Shown here: piece after piece, positions 55,711-64,000 of the stretch
Layout: the number at the start of each line of letters is the position of its first letter
How positions within the stretch are numbered: the stretch's first letter is position 1
Assembly (NCBI GenBank): GCA_020621865.1
Contig: JAHRYW010000006.1
Span: 124,001-188,000, forward strand
Direction of reading: 5' to 3'
DNA: 64,000 nucleotides
Source of the DNA: Betaproteobacteria bacterium
GTDB taxonomy: Bacteria; Pseudomonadota; Gammaproteobacteria; Burkholderiales; Rhodocyclaceae
Translations under genes and position numbers: made by a program
The notes under the pieces: generated by a model
Told to the model about the DNA's origin: nothing
Databases searched by the model: none
What the model saw: the letters and a program-made list of their open reading frames with translations, nothing else

Positions 55711-57138
55711 CTATTCCGCCACGTGTTCCTTGCCGCCGTCGATGCCGAGTTCGGCGATCTTGCGGGTAATCGTGTTGCGGCCGATGCCCAGCGCCTGCGC
55801 CGCCTCGATCCGCCGGCCGCCGGTGTGCGCCAGGGCCCGCGAAATCAGGATGCGTTCGAAGGTCTGCGACAACACGCCATGCACATCCGGCACGCCGCGC
55901 GCCAGCATGCGGTCGACCTCGCCTTCGAGCGCGCTCTCCCAGTCGGTGGCCAGCGCCACCGGTGTCGCGTCACGCAACTCGCCGGGCAGATCGCCAATCT
56001 CGACCTGCTGCCCCGGTGCCATCACGGTCAGCCAGTGGCAAAGATTCTCCAGTTGGCGAACGTTGCCCTGGAAATCCAGCCCGGACAGGTACTTCAGCGC
56101 CGGATCGGACAGTCGCTTGGTTTCGACGCCCAACTCGCGCGCGCTCTTTTGCAGGAAGTGCCGGGTCAGCAGCGGAATATCCTCGCGCCGCTCGCGCAGC
56201 GCCGGCAGGCGAACCCGGATCACGTTCAGGCGGTGGAACAGGTCTTCTCGGAACAAGCCGTCCCTGACCCGCGTTTCGAGATTCTGGTGCGTCGCCGCAA
56301 TGACCCGGACATTGGCCTTGATCGGCGAATGCCCGCCCACGCGATAGAAATGCCCGTCGGACAGCACGCGCAGCAGGCGCGTCTGCAGTTCGGAGGGCAT
56401 GTCGCCGATTTCGTCGAGAAACAGCGTACCGCCCTCGGCCTGCTCGAAGCGGCCGCGCCGCTGCGCCTGGGCGCCGGTGAAGGCCCCGCGCTCATGGCCG
56501 AACAGCTCGGACTCCAGCAGGTCTTTCGGGATCGCCGCGGTATTGATCGCGATGAAGGGCTTGTCGGCCCGCGGGCTGTGCCGGTGCAGGGCGCGGGCGA
56601 CCAGTTCCTTGCCGGAACCGGACTCGCCGGTAATCATCACCGTGGCGTGCGACAGGGCGAGGCGACCGATGGCGCGAAACACCTCCTGCATGGCTGGCGC
56701 CTGACCGAGAATCTCCGGGACCAGCCCTTCCTCCTCGGACGCACCGCTTTGGTGCATCGATTCGTCAATGGCGCGCCGGATCAACTCGACCGCCTGGTCG
56801 ACGTCGAAAGGCTTGGGCAGGTATTCGAAGGCTCCGCCCTGGAAGGCGGCCACCGCGCTTTCCAGATCGGAATAGGCGGTCATGATGATGACCGGCACCG
56901 ACGGGAAACGGGTCTTCACTTCCTGCAGCAATTCCAGCCCGGACTGGCCCGGCATGCGGATGTCGGACAGCAGGACCTGGGGCGGCTCGATGCCTTGTTC
57001 GAGCTGCGAAATCGCCTCGGTCGCCGAGGCGTAGCTCTTGAACGGGATGCCCTCGCGGGACAGGGTCTTCTCCAGGACCCAGCGAATGGAACGATCGTCG
57101 TCTACGATCCAGACCGGTTTCATATTTTGTTGGCTCAT
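55711..57138 (-). CDS. ntrC: Nitrogen regulation response regulator NtrC
   Basis: 475 residues from ATG 57138: REC domain (WIVDDDRSIRW; phosphoacceptor Asp in LLSDIRMPG), sigma-54 AAA+ domain (GESGSGKELVARALH Walker A; GAFTGA sigma-54 loop; GGTLFLDEIGDMP Walker B) and a C-terminal Fis-type helix-turn-helix (RRIEAAQALGIGRNTITRKI). It activates sigma-54 promoters, including glnA, under nitrogen limitation. Partner of the ntrB gene just upstream. Confidence 0.95.
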   Translation of the reverse strand: MSQQNMKPVWIVDDDRSIRWVLEKTLSREGIPFKSYASATEAISQLEQGIEPPQVLLSDIRMPGQSGLELLQEVKTRFPSVPVIIMTAYSDLESAVAAFQGGAFEYLPKPFDVDQAVELIRRAIDESMHQSGASEEEGLVPEILGQAPAMQEVFRAIGRLALSHATVMITGESGSGKELVARALHRHSPRADKPFIAINTAAIPKDLLESELFGHERGAFTGAQAQRRGRFEQAEGGTLFLDEIGDMPSELQTRLLRVLSDGHFYRVGGHSPIKANVRVIAATHQNLETRVRDGLFREDLFHRLNVIRVRLPALRERREDIPLLTRHFLQKSARELGVETKRLSDPALKYLSGLDFQGNVRQLENLCHWLTVMAPGQQVEIGDLPGELRDATPVALATDWESALEGEVDRMLARGVPDVHGVLSQTFERILISRALAHTGGRRIEAAQALGIGRNTITRKIAELGIDGGKEHVAE

Positions 57139-57172
57139 CTTGTCGTTAGAATGGCCAGAACAGAAGCAAAAC

Positions 57173-58246
57173 TCAGGCCTGTTCGACCGGCAGGCGCAGC
57201 GTGAAGACGGTATTGCCGGGGTAGCTCGAACAATCGATGGTGCCGTGATGGTGCTGGATGAAGTTCTGGGCAATGGTCAGACCCAAGCCGCTGCCGCCCT
57301 CGCGCCCGGAAACCAGCGGATAGAACATCCGCTCGCGGATTTCATCGGGAATACCCGGGCCGTTGTCGATGACCTTGATTTCCATGGCCAGGCGATAGCG
57401 CTTCTTGGCCAGCGTCACCTGGCGCAGCGAGCGCGTCCTGAGGATGATCTCGCCCTCGCCGTTCATTGCCTGCGCTGCATTACGGGCAATGTTCAGCACG
57501 GCCTGGATCAGTTGCTCACGGTCACCGATCAACTCGGGCAGACTGGTGTCGTAGTCGCGGCGAACCTGCAGGGAACCGGGAAACTCGGCACGCAGCAGGC
57601 TCCGCACCCGCTCAAGGATTTCGTGGATATTGACCGTCGTCGGCAGCATCGCCCGGTGCGGCGTCAGCAGCCGCTGCATCAGGTCCTGCAGGCGGTCGGC
57701 CTCCTTGATGATGACCTGCGTGTATTCCTTGAGCGACGGCGCATTGGCCAAATGCGCCAGTTCATGCTCCAGCAGCTGCGCCGCGCCGCGAATGCCGCCC
57801 AGCGGGTTCTTGATCTCGTGCGCCAGATTGCGAATCAGCTCGCGACTGACCTGCTGCTGCTCGATCAGCCGCTCCTCCCGCGTCGCCGACAGGTGGTGCT
57901 CGATCGGCTGCAACTCCAGCAACAGGCGGACCCCCGGCGCAATGTCCGGCCGCAGCGGGGTCACCGTGCAATTGATATGCAGCGGCTCGCCGTCGCTGCG
58001 CAGCAACTCGATATTCTGACCGGTGTAGCCCCAGTTGTTGTTGAGCCCGTTGTCGAGCGCCGACTGCAGGGTGGCCGAGCAGGTACAGGCCGCCGCCAGG
58101 GTTTTGCCGATGACTGAGCGACTGCTGACGCCAAGGAGATTCTCGCCGGCCGCATTGATGTAGCGGATGGCCAGCCCCTCGTCGATCAGCAGCACCGCCG
58201 AGGCCAGCAGATCAAGGCCGGCAAAGGAAGCATGGGTGACATTCAT
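57173..58246 (-). CDS. ntrB: Nitrogen sensor histidine kinase NtrB
   Basis: 357 residues from ATG 58246, a start that matches the family N-terminus (FAGLDLLASAVLLID). PAS-like domain (about 10-115), H-box with His in LAHEIKNPLGGIRG, and ATPase boxes (QAVLNIARNAAQAM; VIDNGPGIP; GSGLGLTIA). No membrane helices, as expected for the PII-controlled kinase. It phosphorylates NtrC. The gap to ntrC is 34 bp. Confidence 0.94.
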   Translation of the reverse strand: MNVTHASFAGLDLLASAVLLIDEGLAIRYINAAGENLLGVSSRSVIGKTLAAACTCSATLQSALDNGLNNNWGYTGQNIELLRSDGEPLHINCTVTPLRPDIAPGVRLLLELQPIEHHLSATREERLIEQQQVSRELIRNLAHEIKNPLGGIRGAAQLLEHELAHLANAPSLKEYTQVIIKEADRLQDLMQRLLTPHRAMLPTTVNIHEILERVRSLLRAEFPGSLQVRRDYDTSLPELIGDREQLIQAVLNIARNAAQAMNGEGEIILRTRSLRQVTLAKKRYRLAMEIKVIDNGPGIPDEIRERMFYPLVSGREGGSGLGLTIAQNFIQHHHGTIDCSSYPGNTVFTLRLPVEQA

Positions 58247-58346
58247 GGCCAATATTGTAGCGATTTGATGCACCGCACAGCGGAGAACTTGCGTTACTGA
58301 CCGATCGTTCATTATCATGCATCACCCGCCACCGGATGCCGGAAAC

Positions 58347-59435
58347 ATGTTCAAGACCAACTCCCCACTGCCCGCCCTGCTGCTCGGCGCAAGCACGCTA
58401 TTGACGGGCTGCCACGCCGGCGACCCGCCGCCGCCCCCGGTCCGTACCGTGCTGGTCCAACCCGCTGCCAGCGCGCCGTCCGGCGCCGGCATCTACACCG
58501 GCGAGATTCGCGCCCGTCACGAGGTCGACCTGGCTTTCCGCGTCGGCGGCAAGATTGCCGCCCGCCTGGTCGACACCGGGGCCGAGATCAAGGCAGGCCA
58601 GCCCCTGGCCCGCATCGACCCGAACGACCTGCAGCTCGCCGCCAGCGCCGCACGCGCCCAATTGCAGGCCGCCGAGAGCGACCTGACCACCGCCCGTGCC
58701 GAGCGCGAGCGCTATGCCGGTCTGCTGGCCAAAAAATTCGTCAGTCAGGCCGCTTTCGATGCCAAGGACAATGCGCTCAACAGCGCCCTGGCGCGGCAGG
58801 AGCAAGCCCGCGCCCAGAACCAGATCACCGGCAACCAGGCAGCTTATGGGACGCTGGTTAGCGAGTACCCGGCGGTCGTCACGGCCGTGCTCGCCGATAC
58901 CGGTCAGGTGGTCAGCGCCGGCCAGGCCGTGCTGCGCATCGCCCGACCGGAGGAAAAGGAAGTCGCCATTGCCGTTCCGGAAAACCGCCTGGCCGAACTG
59001 AGGCAAGCCAGGAATCTCATGGTCGGCCTCTGGGCGGATCCCAGGATGAGCGTGCGTGGCGAGCTGCGCGAACTCTCCCCGGCCGCCGATCCGGCGACCC
59101 GCACCTACGCCGCCCGCATCCGCCTGCTCAACCCGCCGCCCGAGCTGCGCCTGGGCATGACCGCCCGTGTGGCGATTGAAGGCCAAGCCAACAACGAGCT
59201 GCTGGTGCCGCTGAACGCGGTCATCGATCTCGGGCAGGGACCACTGGTTCGCGTCGTCAAGGATGGCAAGGTGGCCTCCCTGCCGATCCGGGTCGCCCAG
59301 TTCCGTGAAGACGGCGCAGCAATCAGCGAGGGCCTGCAGGCCGGGGAACTGGTCGTCGTCAGCGGCGCCAACAAGCTGGTTGATGGTCAGAACGTCACCA
59401 CCCGACCGATCACCCCGTCGGACCGGCAGCGCTAG
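58347..59435 (+). CDS. RND efflux membrane-fusion lipoprotein
   Basis: 362 residues from ATG 58347. Signal with lipobox (LLTGC), barrel-sandwich and lipoyl halves (VAFRVGGKI-type segment AFRVGGKIAARLVD), a helical hairpin (about 110-170) and a C-terminal membrane-proximal domain. It links the inner-membrane pump to the outer-membrane channel; no TolC-like gene is adjacent. The stop lies 12 bp before the pump gene. It is divergent from ntrB, with about 100 bp between starts. Confidence 0.9.
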   Translation: MFKTNSPLPALLLGASTLLTGCHAGDPPPPPVRTVLVQPAASAPSGAGIYTGEIRARHEVDLAFRVGGKIAARLVDTGAEIKAGQPLARIDPNDLQLAASAARAQLQAAESDLTTARAERERYAGLLAKKFVSQAAFDAKDNALNSALARQEQARAQNQITGNQAAYGTLVSEYPAVVTAVLADTGQVVSAGQAVLRIARPEEKEVAIAVPENRLAELRQARNLMVGLWADPRMSVRGELRELSPAADPATRTYAARIRLLNPPPELRLGMTARVAIEGQANNELLVPLNAVIDLGQGPLVRVVKDGKVASLPIRVAQFREDGAAISEGLQAGELVVVSGANKLVDGQNVTTRPITPSDRQR

Positions 59436-59447
59436 GACAATCCCACC

Positions 59448-62400
59448 GTGAGCCAGCGCTTCAATCTCTCCGACTGGACCCTGCACCATCGCACGCTGGT
59501 CGGCTACTTCCTGCTCGCCATCGCGCTGATGGGCATTTTCGCCTACAGCCGGCTCGGTCAGGCGGAGGACCCGCCCTTCACCTTCAAGATCATGGTGATC
59601 CGCACCTTCTGGCCAGGCGCCACGGCCCGCCAGGTCGAGCAGCAACTGACCGACAAGATCGAGAAGAAGCTGCAGGAAACGCCGTATATCGACCGCGTCT
59701 CGAGTTTTTCCCGGCCCGGCGAATCAACCGTGCTGTTTTTTGCCAAGGACAGCACCCCCCCCGGGGCGGTGCCCGATGTTTATTACCAGGTCCGGAAGAA
59801 AATCGGCGACATCCGCCAGACCTTGCCGGCCGGCATCCAGGGACCGTTTTTCAACGACGAATTCGGCGACGTGTTCGGCAACATCTACGCGCTAACCGCC
59901 GATGGCTTCGACTATCCCCAACTGAAGGACCTGGCCGAGCGAGTCCGCGACGAACTGCTGCGCGTGCCGAACGTCGGCAAGGTCGAGATCTTCGGCATCC
60001 AGGACGAAAAGATCTTTGTCGAGCTGTCCAATACCAAGCTGGCGACGCTGGGCATCGACCTGACGACCATCACCCAGGCACTGGCCCAGCAGAACGCGGT
60101 GGCAGGCGCCGGCTTCTTCGAAACCGACAGCGAACGCATCCAGATTCGCCCGGGCGGTGCCTTCGACAGCATCCAGGCGGTTGGCGACACGCTGATCCGG
60201 GCAGGCAACCGCAGTTTCAGGCTGGCCGACATCGCGACGATACGCCGCGGCACCATCGATCCGCCGGCCACGCAGGTCCGCTTCGGTGGAAAACCGGCGA
60301 TGGCGATTGGCGTTTCGATGGCCAAGGGCGGCGACGTCATCCAGTTGGGCAAGGACCTCGGCAGCCGCATCGATACGCTGCAGGCCAGCTTGCCGGTCGG
60401 CGTCGAGATCGGCAAGGCGGCCAGCCAGCCGGATGCCGTCAAACGCTCGGTCCAGGCCTTCGTCCAGTCGCTGGCCGAGGCCGTCGTCGTCGTGCTGCTG
60501 GTCACCTTCATCAGCCTGGGCATCCGCACCGGCATGGTGGTTGCCGTCTCCATCCCACTCGTCCTGGCCGCCACCTTCCTCGCCATGGACCTGCTCAACG
60601 TCGGTCTGCACAAGGTGTCGCTCGGCGCCCTGGTGCTCGCCCTCGGCCTGCTGGTCGACGATGCGATCATCGCCGTCGAAATGATGTGGGTGAAGATGGA
60701 ACAGGGCTGGGAACGCACCCGGGCCGCCTCCTTTGCCTACACCAGCACAGCCGGCCCGATGCTGTCCGGTACCCTGGTCACCGTCGCCGGGTTCATCCCC
60801 ATCGCGCTGGCCAAGTCGTCGACCGGCGAATACGCCTTTGCCTTTTTCCAGATCAACGTCGTCGCTCTGCTGATTTCGTGGCTGGCGGCAGTCATCGCCA
60901 TCCCCTGGCTGGGCTACAAGCTCCTGCCCGATCCGCGGGCGGCAAGGCAGCCTGGCCGCCTTGCCGAGCGCGCCCCGCGCCTGGCCCGCCTGATCGACCG
61001 GCTCGGACTCAACGGCCCGGCCCATGCCGACGACCATGACGTTTACGGCACGGCGTTCTACCTCCGCTTCCGGAGACTGGTGGACTGGTGCGTCCGTCGA
61101 CGCTGGCTGGTCATCGGCATCACGGTGGTGCTTTTTGTGCTGGCCATCGTCGGCATGGGCAAGGTTCAGAAGCAGTTCTTCCCGAACTCGACCCGCCTTG
61201 AACTCAACCTTGAGCTACGCCTGCCGGAAGGCGCATCGATCGCCGCCATCGACGCCGAAACCCGTCGCCTAGAAGCGTGGTTGAACAAGGATCAGCTTGA
61301 ATTCGACCAGTTTGAGCACTTTACGGCTTACATCGGCTCGGGAGCTCCACGTTACTACCTCGGCCTGGACCAGCAGCTACCGGCCAGCAACGTCAGCCAG
61401 TTCGTCATCGTGACGCGTAGCGTCGAAGCCCGCGAGGCCTTGCGCAATCGTCTGATCCAGCTGTTTGAACAGGACGGCTTCGGCGCCCGGGGCAATGTTG
61501 CCCGGATCGAAAACGGGCCGCCGGTCGGTTATCCGGTGCAATACAGGGTTTCCGGGGAGGATGTCGGCACCCTGCGCGAAGCGGCCGCCCGGATCGCCGA
61601 AATCATGCGCAAGGATCCGGAACTCTCCAATATCAATCTCGACTGGGGCGAACTGTCCAAGGTGGTCGAACTGGAAATCGATCAGGACAAGGCCCGTTTG
61701 CTGGGCGTTTCCAGCCAGGACATTGCAGCTCTGCTAAACATGTCGCTGACCGGCTATACGGTGACCACCTTCCGGGAAGGCGAAAAGAGCATCGACGTCG
61801 TGCTGCGCGGCGACCGCGCGGAACGCACCCACCTGTCGTCGCTGGCCGATCTGTCGGTGCCGACGCGCACCGGCAAGAGCGTTCCGCTCAGCCAGCTCGC
61901 CCACGTGAAGCATGGCTTCGAACCCGGGCTGATCTGGCGGCGCGACCGTCTGCCAACGATCACCATCCGCGGCAACCTCTACGGCAAGACCCAGCCCGCC
62001 ACCGTGGTCGACCGGATCAAACCCGACATCGATGCGGTCCAGGCCAGCCTGCCCGAGGGCTACCGCATATCCACCGGCGGTTCGGTCGAGGAATCGTCCA
62101 AAGGCTCCGGTTCGGTGATGGCCGGCATCCCGCTCTTCGTACTGGCCGTGATCACCATCCTGATGATCCAGCTGCAAAGCGTGTCGCGGGTGGTCATGGT
62201 GCTACTGACCGCACCGCTAGGGATCATCGGCATCGCACTGTTCCTGCTGGTCTTCAATCAGCCCTTCGGCTTCATGGCCCTGCTCGGCACCATCGCGCTG
62301 TTCGGCATGATCATGCGCAACGCGGTGATTCTGGTCGATCAGATCGAGCAGGACCTGGCGGCCGGCAGGGCGCGTCGGGAAGCCATCGTCGAATCGACAG

Positions 62401-62585
62401 TAAGGCGCTTCCGGCCGATCGTGCTGACGGCCGCCGCTGCCGTGCTGGCCATGGTGCCCTTGTCGCGAAACGATTTCTTCGGGCCGATGGCCGTCGCCAT
62501 CATGGGCGGCCTGATCGTCGCCACCGCCCTGACCCTGCTCTTCCTGCCGGCGCTCTACGCGGCCTGGTACAAGGTAAAAACCTAG
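59448..62585 (+). CDS. RND multidrug efflux permease (AcrB/HAE-1 type)
   Basis: 1045 residues from GTG 59448: 12 helices and two large periplasmic loops. Helix 4 carries the proton-relay acids (LVDDAIIAVEMMW) and helix 10 a Lys/polar position. LARLGQAEDPPFTFKIMVI-like N-terminus is typical of the family branch related to VexF/MexK-type and heavy-metal-like pumps. Substrate unknown. Transcribed with its membrane-fusion partner. Confidence 0.92.
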   Translation: MSQRFNLSDWTLHHRTLVGYFLLAIALMGIFAYSRLGQAEDPPFTFKIMVIRTFWPGATARQVEQQLTDKIEKKLQETPYIDRVSSFSRPGESTVLFFAKDSTPPGAVPDVYYQVRKKIGDIRQTLPAGIQGPFFNDEFGDVFGNIYALTADGFDYPQLKDLAERVRDELLRVPNVGKVEIFGIQDEKIFVELSNTKLATLGIDLTTITQALAQQNAVAGAGFFETDSERIQIRPGGAFDSIQAVGDTLIRAGNRSFRLADIATIRRGTIDPPATQVRFGGKPAMAIGVSMAKGGDVIQLGKDLGSRIDTLQASLPVGVEIGKAASQPDAVKRSVQAFVQSLAEAVVVVLLVTFISLGIRTGMVVAVSIPLVLAATFLAMDLLNVGLHKVSLGALVLALGLLVDDAIIAVEMMWVKMEQGWERTRAASFAYTSTAGPMLSGTLVTVAGFIPIALAKSSTGEYAFAFFQINVVALLISWLAAVIAIPWLGYKLLPDPRAARQPGRLAERAPRLARLIDRLGLNGPAHADDHDVYGTAFYLRFRRLVDWCVRRRWLVIGITVVLFVLAIVGMGKVQKQFFPNSTRLELNLELRLPEGASIAAIDAETRRLEAWLNKDQLEFDQFEHFTAYIGSGAPRYYLGLDQQLPASNVSQFVIVTRSVEAREALRNRLIQLFEQDGFGARGNVARIENGPPVGYPVQYRVSGEDVGTLREAAARIAEIMRKDPELSNINLDWGELSKVVELEIDQDKARLLGVSSQDIAALLNMSLTGYTVTTFREGEKSIDVVLRGDRAERTHLSSLADLSVPTRTGKSVPLSQLAHVKHGFEPGLIWRRDRLPTITIRGNLYGKTQPATVVDRIKPDIDAVQASLPEGYRISTGGSVEESSKGSGSVMAGIPLFVLAVITILMIQLQSVSRVVMVLLTAPLGIIGIALFLLVFNQPFGFMALLGTIALFGMIMRNAVILVDQIEQDLAAGRARREAIVESTVRRFRPIVLTAAAAVLAMVPLSRNDFFGPMAVAIMGGLIVATALTLLFLPALYAAWYKVKT

Positions 62586-62604
62586 TTACGCGTTTAGTCT
62601 TTAG

Positions 62605-62633
62605 AAAAAGCGAAGGGCGCCATGGCGCCCTTC
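62605..62633 (-). terminator. Terminator between convergent RND pump and DUF4124 genes
   Basis: GAAGGGCGCC-AT-GGCGCCCTTC forms a perfect 10-bp stem; the minus-strand product is followed by GCTTTTTC, suiting the DUF4124 gene. It can also end the pump transcript. Confidence 0.8.
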
Positions 62634-62666
62634 AACTTCCCCAATCCAGCGAATAGTCAGTAACGA

Positions 62667-63119
62667 CTAGCGCAAATTGCCCAATTCCTTCTGGATCGCC
62701 TGGATGTTTCGTTCGTGCTGGGCGACACGGTCGCGGTAGGGAGCCAGGCGGTCGCCGGTGGCCCCCGCTGCCTGCTGATCGGCCAATTCCTTTTTCGCCT
62801 GTTCCAGGCTGCGTTGTTCGCCGGCCAGTTCCTGCTCGAGGATATGCCGACGATCGCCGTCGCGCGCCTTCTGGGTGTCTTCCTGCACCCGAGGGAAACC
62901 CGCCGGTGACGGGTTGGCCGCCGCACCTGCCGGCCTTGCTCTGGGGGCGGGCATGGCATTTTCGGGACCGCTGGAGATGGCCTTGCAGTTCTTGTCGAGT
63001 TTGGCGCTGGCGTAGGTCGTCGCACCGTTGGCATCGACACATTTGTAAATGGTCTGCGCCCCAGCCGTCAGCGGCAGCAAGGCAATAAACAGGGCAAGCG
63101 AACTACGTGTCATCGTCAT
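62667..63119 (-). CDS. DUF4124-domain periplasmic protein
   Basis: 150 residues with a signal peptide (ALFIALLPLTAGA) and an N-terminal DUF4124 motif (TIYKCVDANGATTYAS…KNCK). A Pro/Ala-rich linker leads to a C-terminal coiled coil (about 90-150, EQELAGEQRSLEQAKKEL). GAGGA precedes the ATG. DUF4124 genes often accompany glnA/ntrBC in this order. Function unknown. Confidence 0.88.
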   Translation of the reverse strand: MTMTRSSLALFIALLPLTAGAQTIYKCVDANGATTYASAKLDKNCKAISSGPENAMPAPRARPAGAAANPSPAGFPRVQEDTQKARDGDRRHILEQELAGEQRSLEQAKKELADQQAAGATGDRLAPYRDRVAQHERNIQAIQKELGNLR

Positions 63120-63178
63120 GGTTCCTCGTAACTTTTTCAGTGTACCGGACTTAACGGCACGGACACGAAAAAGTGGAC

Positions 63179-63208
63179 AAAAAAAGGGCGGGAAACCCGC
63201 CCTTTTTT
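63179..63208 (-). terminator. glnA terminator
   Basis: GGGCGGG-AAA-CCCGCCC stem flanked by A and T runs (A7 and T6). It lies 14 bp after the glnA stop on the minus strand and is a textbook rho-independent terminator. Confidence 0.93.
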
Positions 63209-63221
63209 GCCTCAGCGCGAC

Positions 63222-64000
63222 TTAGCAGCTGTAGTACAGATCGAATTCGACCGGGTGGGTCGTCATGCGAACCTTGTTCACTTCTTCCATCTTCAGAGCC
63301 AGGTAGGCATCGATCCAGTCGTTGGAGAAGACACCACCCTTGGTCAGGAACTCGCGGTCCTTGTCCAGGGCAGCCAGGGCCTCTTCCAGGGAAGCGCAAA
63401 CGGTCGGGATCTGTGCGTCTTCTTCCGGCGGCAGGTCGTACAGGTTCTTGGAAGCCGGATCGCCCGGGTGGATCTTGTTCTGGATACCGTCCAGACCGGC
63501 CATCAGCAGAGCCGAGAAGCACAGGTACGGGTTGGCGATCGGATCCGGGAAACGGGTTTCGATACGACGGGCCTTGGTCGAGGCAACGAACGGGATACGG
63601 ATCGAAGCGGAACGGTTCTTGGCGGAGTAGGCCAGCTTGACCGGAGCTTCGTAGTGCGGAACCAGACGCTTGTAGGAGTTGGTACCCGGATTGGTGATCG
63701 CGTTCAGGGCCTTGGCGTGCTTGATGATGCCGCCGATGTAGAACAGGGCCAGCTCGGACAGGCCGGCGTAGCCGTCACCGGCGAACAGGTTCTTGCCGTC
63801 CTTCCAGATGGACTGGTGAACGTGCATGCCGGAACCGTTGTCGCCAACGATGGGCTTCGGCATGAAGGTGGCGGTCTTGCCGTACTGATGGGCAACGTTG
63901 TGCACAACGTACTTCAGCATCTGGGTCTGGTCGGCACGCTTGACCAGGGTGTTGAACACGGTACCGATTTCGCACTGGCCGGCATTGGCCACTTCGTGGT
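63222..64000 (-). CDS. glnA: Glutamine synthetase type I, C-terminal part (5' end cut by window)
   Basis: The visible about 259 residues include the catalytic-domain segments [31 protein letters not shown] and the NRSASIRIP loop, plus the adenylylation site Tyr in [11 protein letters not shown]. It makes glutamine from glutamate and ammonia. The tyrosine indicates control by GlnE-type adenylylation. Its transcription is the classic target of NtrBC, encoded 6 kb away. Confidence 0.95.
   Translation of the reverse strand, partial: HEVANAGQCEIGTVFNTLVKRADQTQMLKYVVHNVAHQYGKTATFMPKPIVGDNGSGMHVHQSIWKDGKNLFAGDGYAGLSELALFYIGGIIKHAKALNAITNPGTNSYKRLVPHYEAPVKLAYSAKNRSASIRIPFVASTKARRIETRFPDPIANPYLCFSALLMAGLDGIQNKIHPGDPASKNLYDLPPEEDAQIPTVCASLEEALAALDKDREFLTKGGVFSNDWIDAYLALKMEEVNKVRMTTHPVEFDLYYSC

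Overview
The window looks like a betaproteobacterial chromosome, most likely Rhodocyclales (Dechloromonas/Azonexus-like). The evidence is the GC-rich core on the right with ntrBC, glnA, birA-coaX and many c-di-GMP/HDOD signalling proteins, joined to a large AT-richer accessory region on the left. The genus is inferred from protein style and gene order; no search was run.

Left part (1-9.8 kb, all minus strand): a nearly complete quinohemoprotein amine dehydrogenase (QHNDH, qhp) operon, transcribed qhpA-qhpD-qhpC-qhpB-qhpF-qhpE-(CcmF-like)-qhpG. The last gene runs off the left edge. QhpA is the diheme alpha subunit, QhpB the beta-propeller and QhpC the small cross-linked CTQ subunit. QhpD (radical SAM), QhpG (flavin monooxygenase), QhpE (leader protease) and QhpF (ABC exporter) mature QhpC. 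A CcmF-type cytochrome c heme-lyase homologue sits inside the operon, which is the most unusual part of this block.

Middle (9.9-37 kb): an intact IS3-family element has jumped into an older IS3 remnant upstream of qhpA. Next comes a two-gene signalling operon (HDOD-GAF-histidine kinase, then REC-PAS-GGDEF-EAL). A catabolic/envelope block follows: a YCF48-like propeller, an MMPL-type RND transporter, DUF1302, two quinohemoprotein (PQQ + heme c) dehydrogenases, a cupin, a small secreted protein, an AraC-family activator and DUF1329. An intact IS4-family element with a 9-bp target duplication lies directly upstream of the first PQQ dehydrogenase. A second degenerate IS3 copy at about 35.8-37.0 kb closes this block. 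QHNDH and the PQQ enzymes probably oxidise primary amines and alcohols in the periplasm and pass electrons to cytochrome c, while DUF1302/DUF1329/RND may handle uptake or export of a hydrophobic substrate. The substrate cannot be read from the sequence.

Island end (37-44.85 kb): an H-NS-like protein, small membrane proteins, a two-gene CBASS-like defence module (SLATT 2TM protein plus SMODS/CD-NTase), an HD-domain protein, a tyrosine integrase with a small excisionase-like partner, and an Xre regulator. The block abuts the 3' end of tRNA-Arg(CCG), the expected place for an integrated island.

Core (44.9-64 kb, GC-rich): an HDOD protein, NlpC/P60 lipoprotein, gabD-type dehydrogenase, Gly/Cys-rich-tail protein, a substrate-binding-domain/PAS/GGDEF cyclase, a DUF4178-SPFH-DUF350 membrane-stress-like cluster, coaX-birA, ntrC-ntrB, an RND efflux pair, a DUF4124 protein and the C-terminal part of glnA at the right edge.
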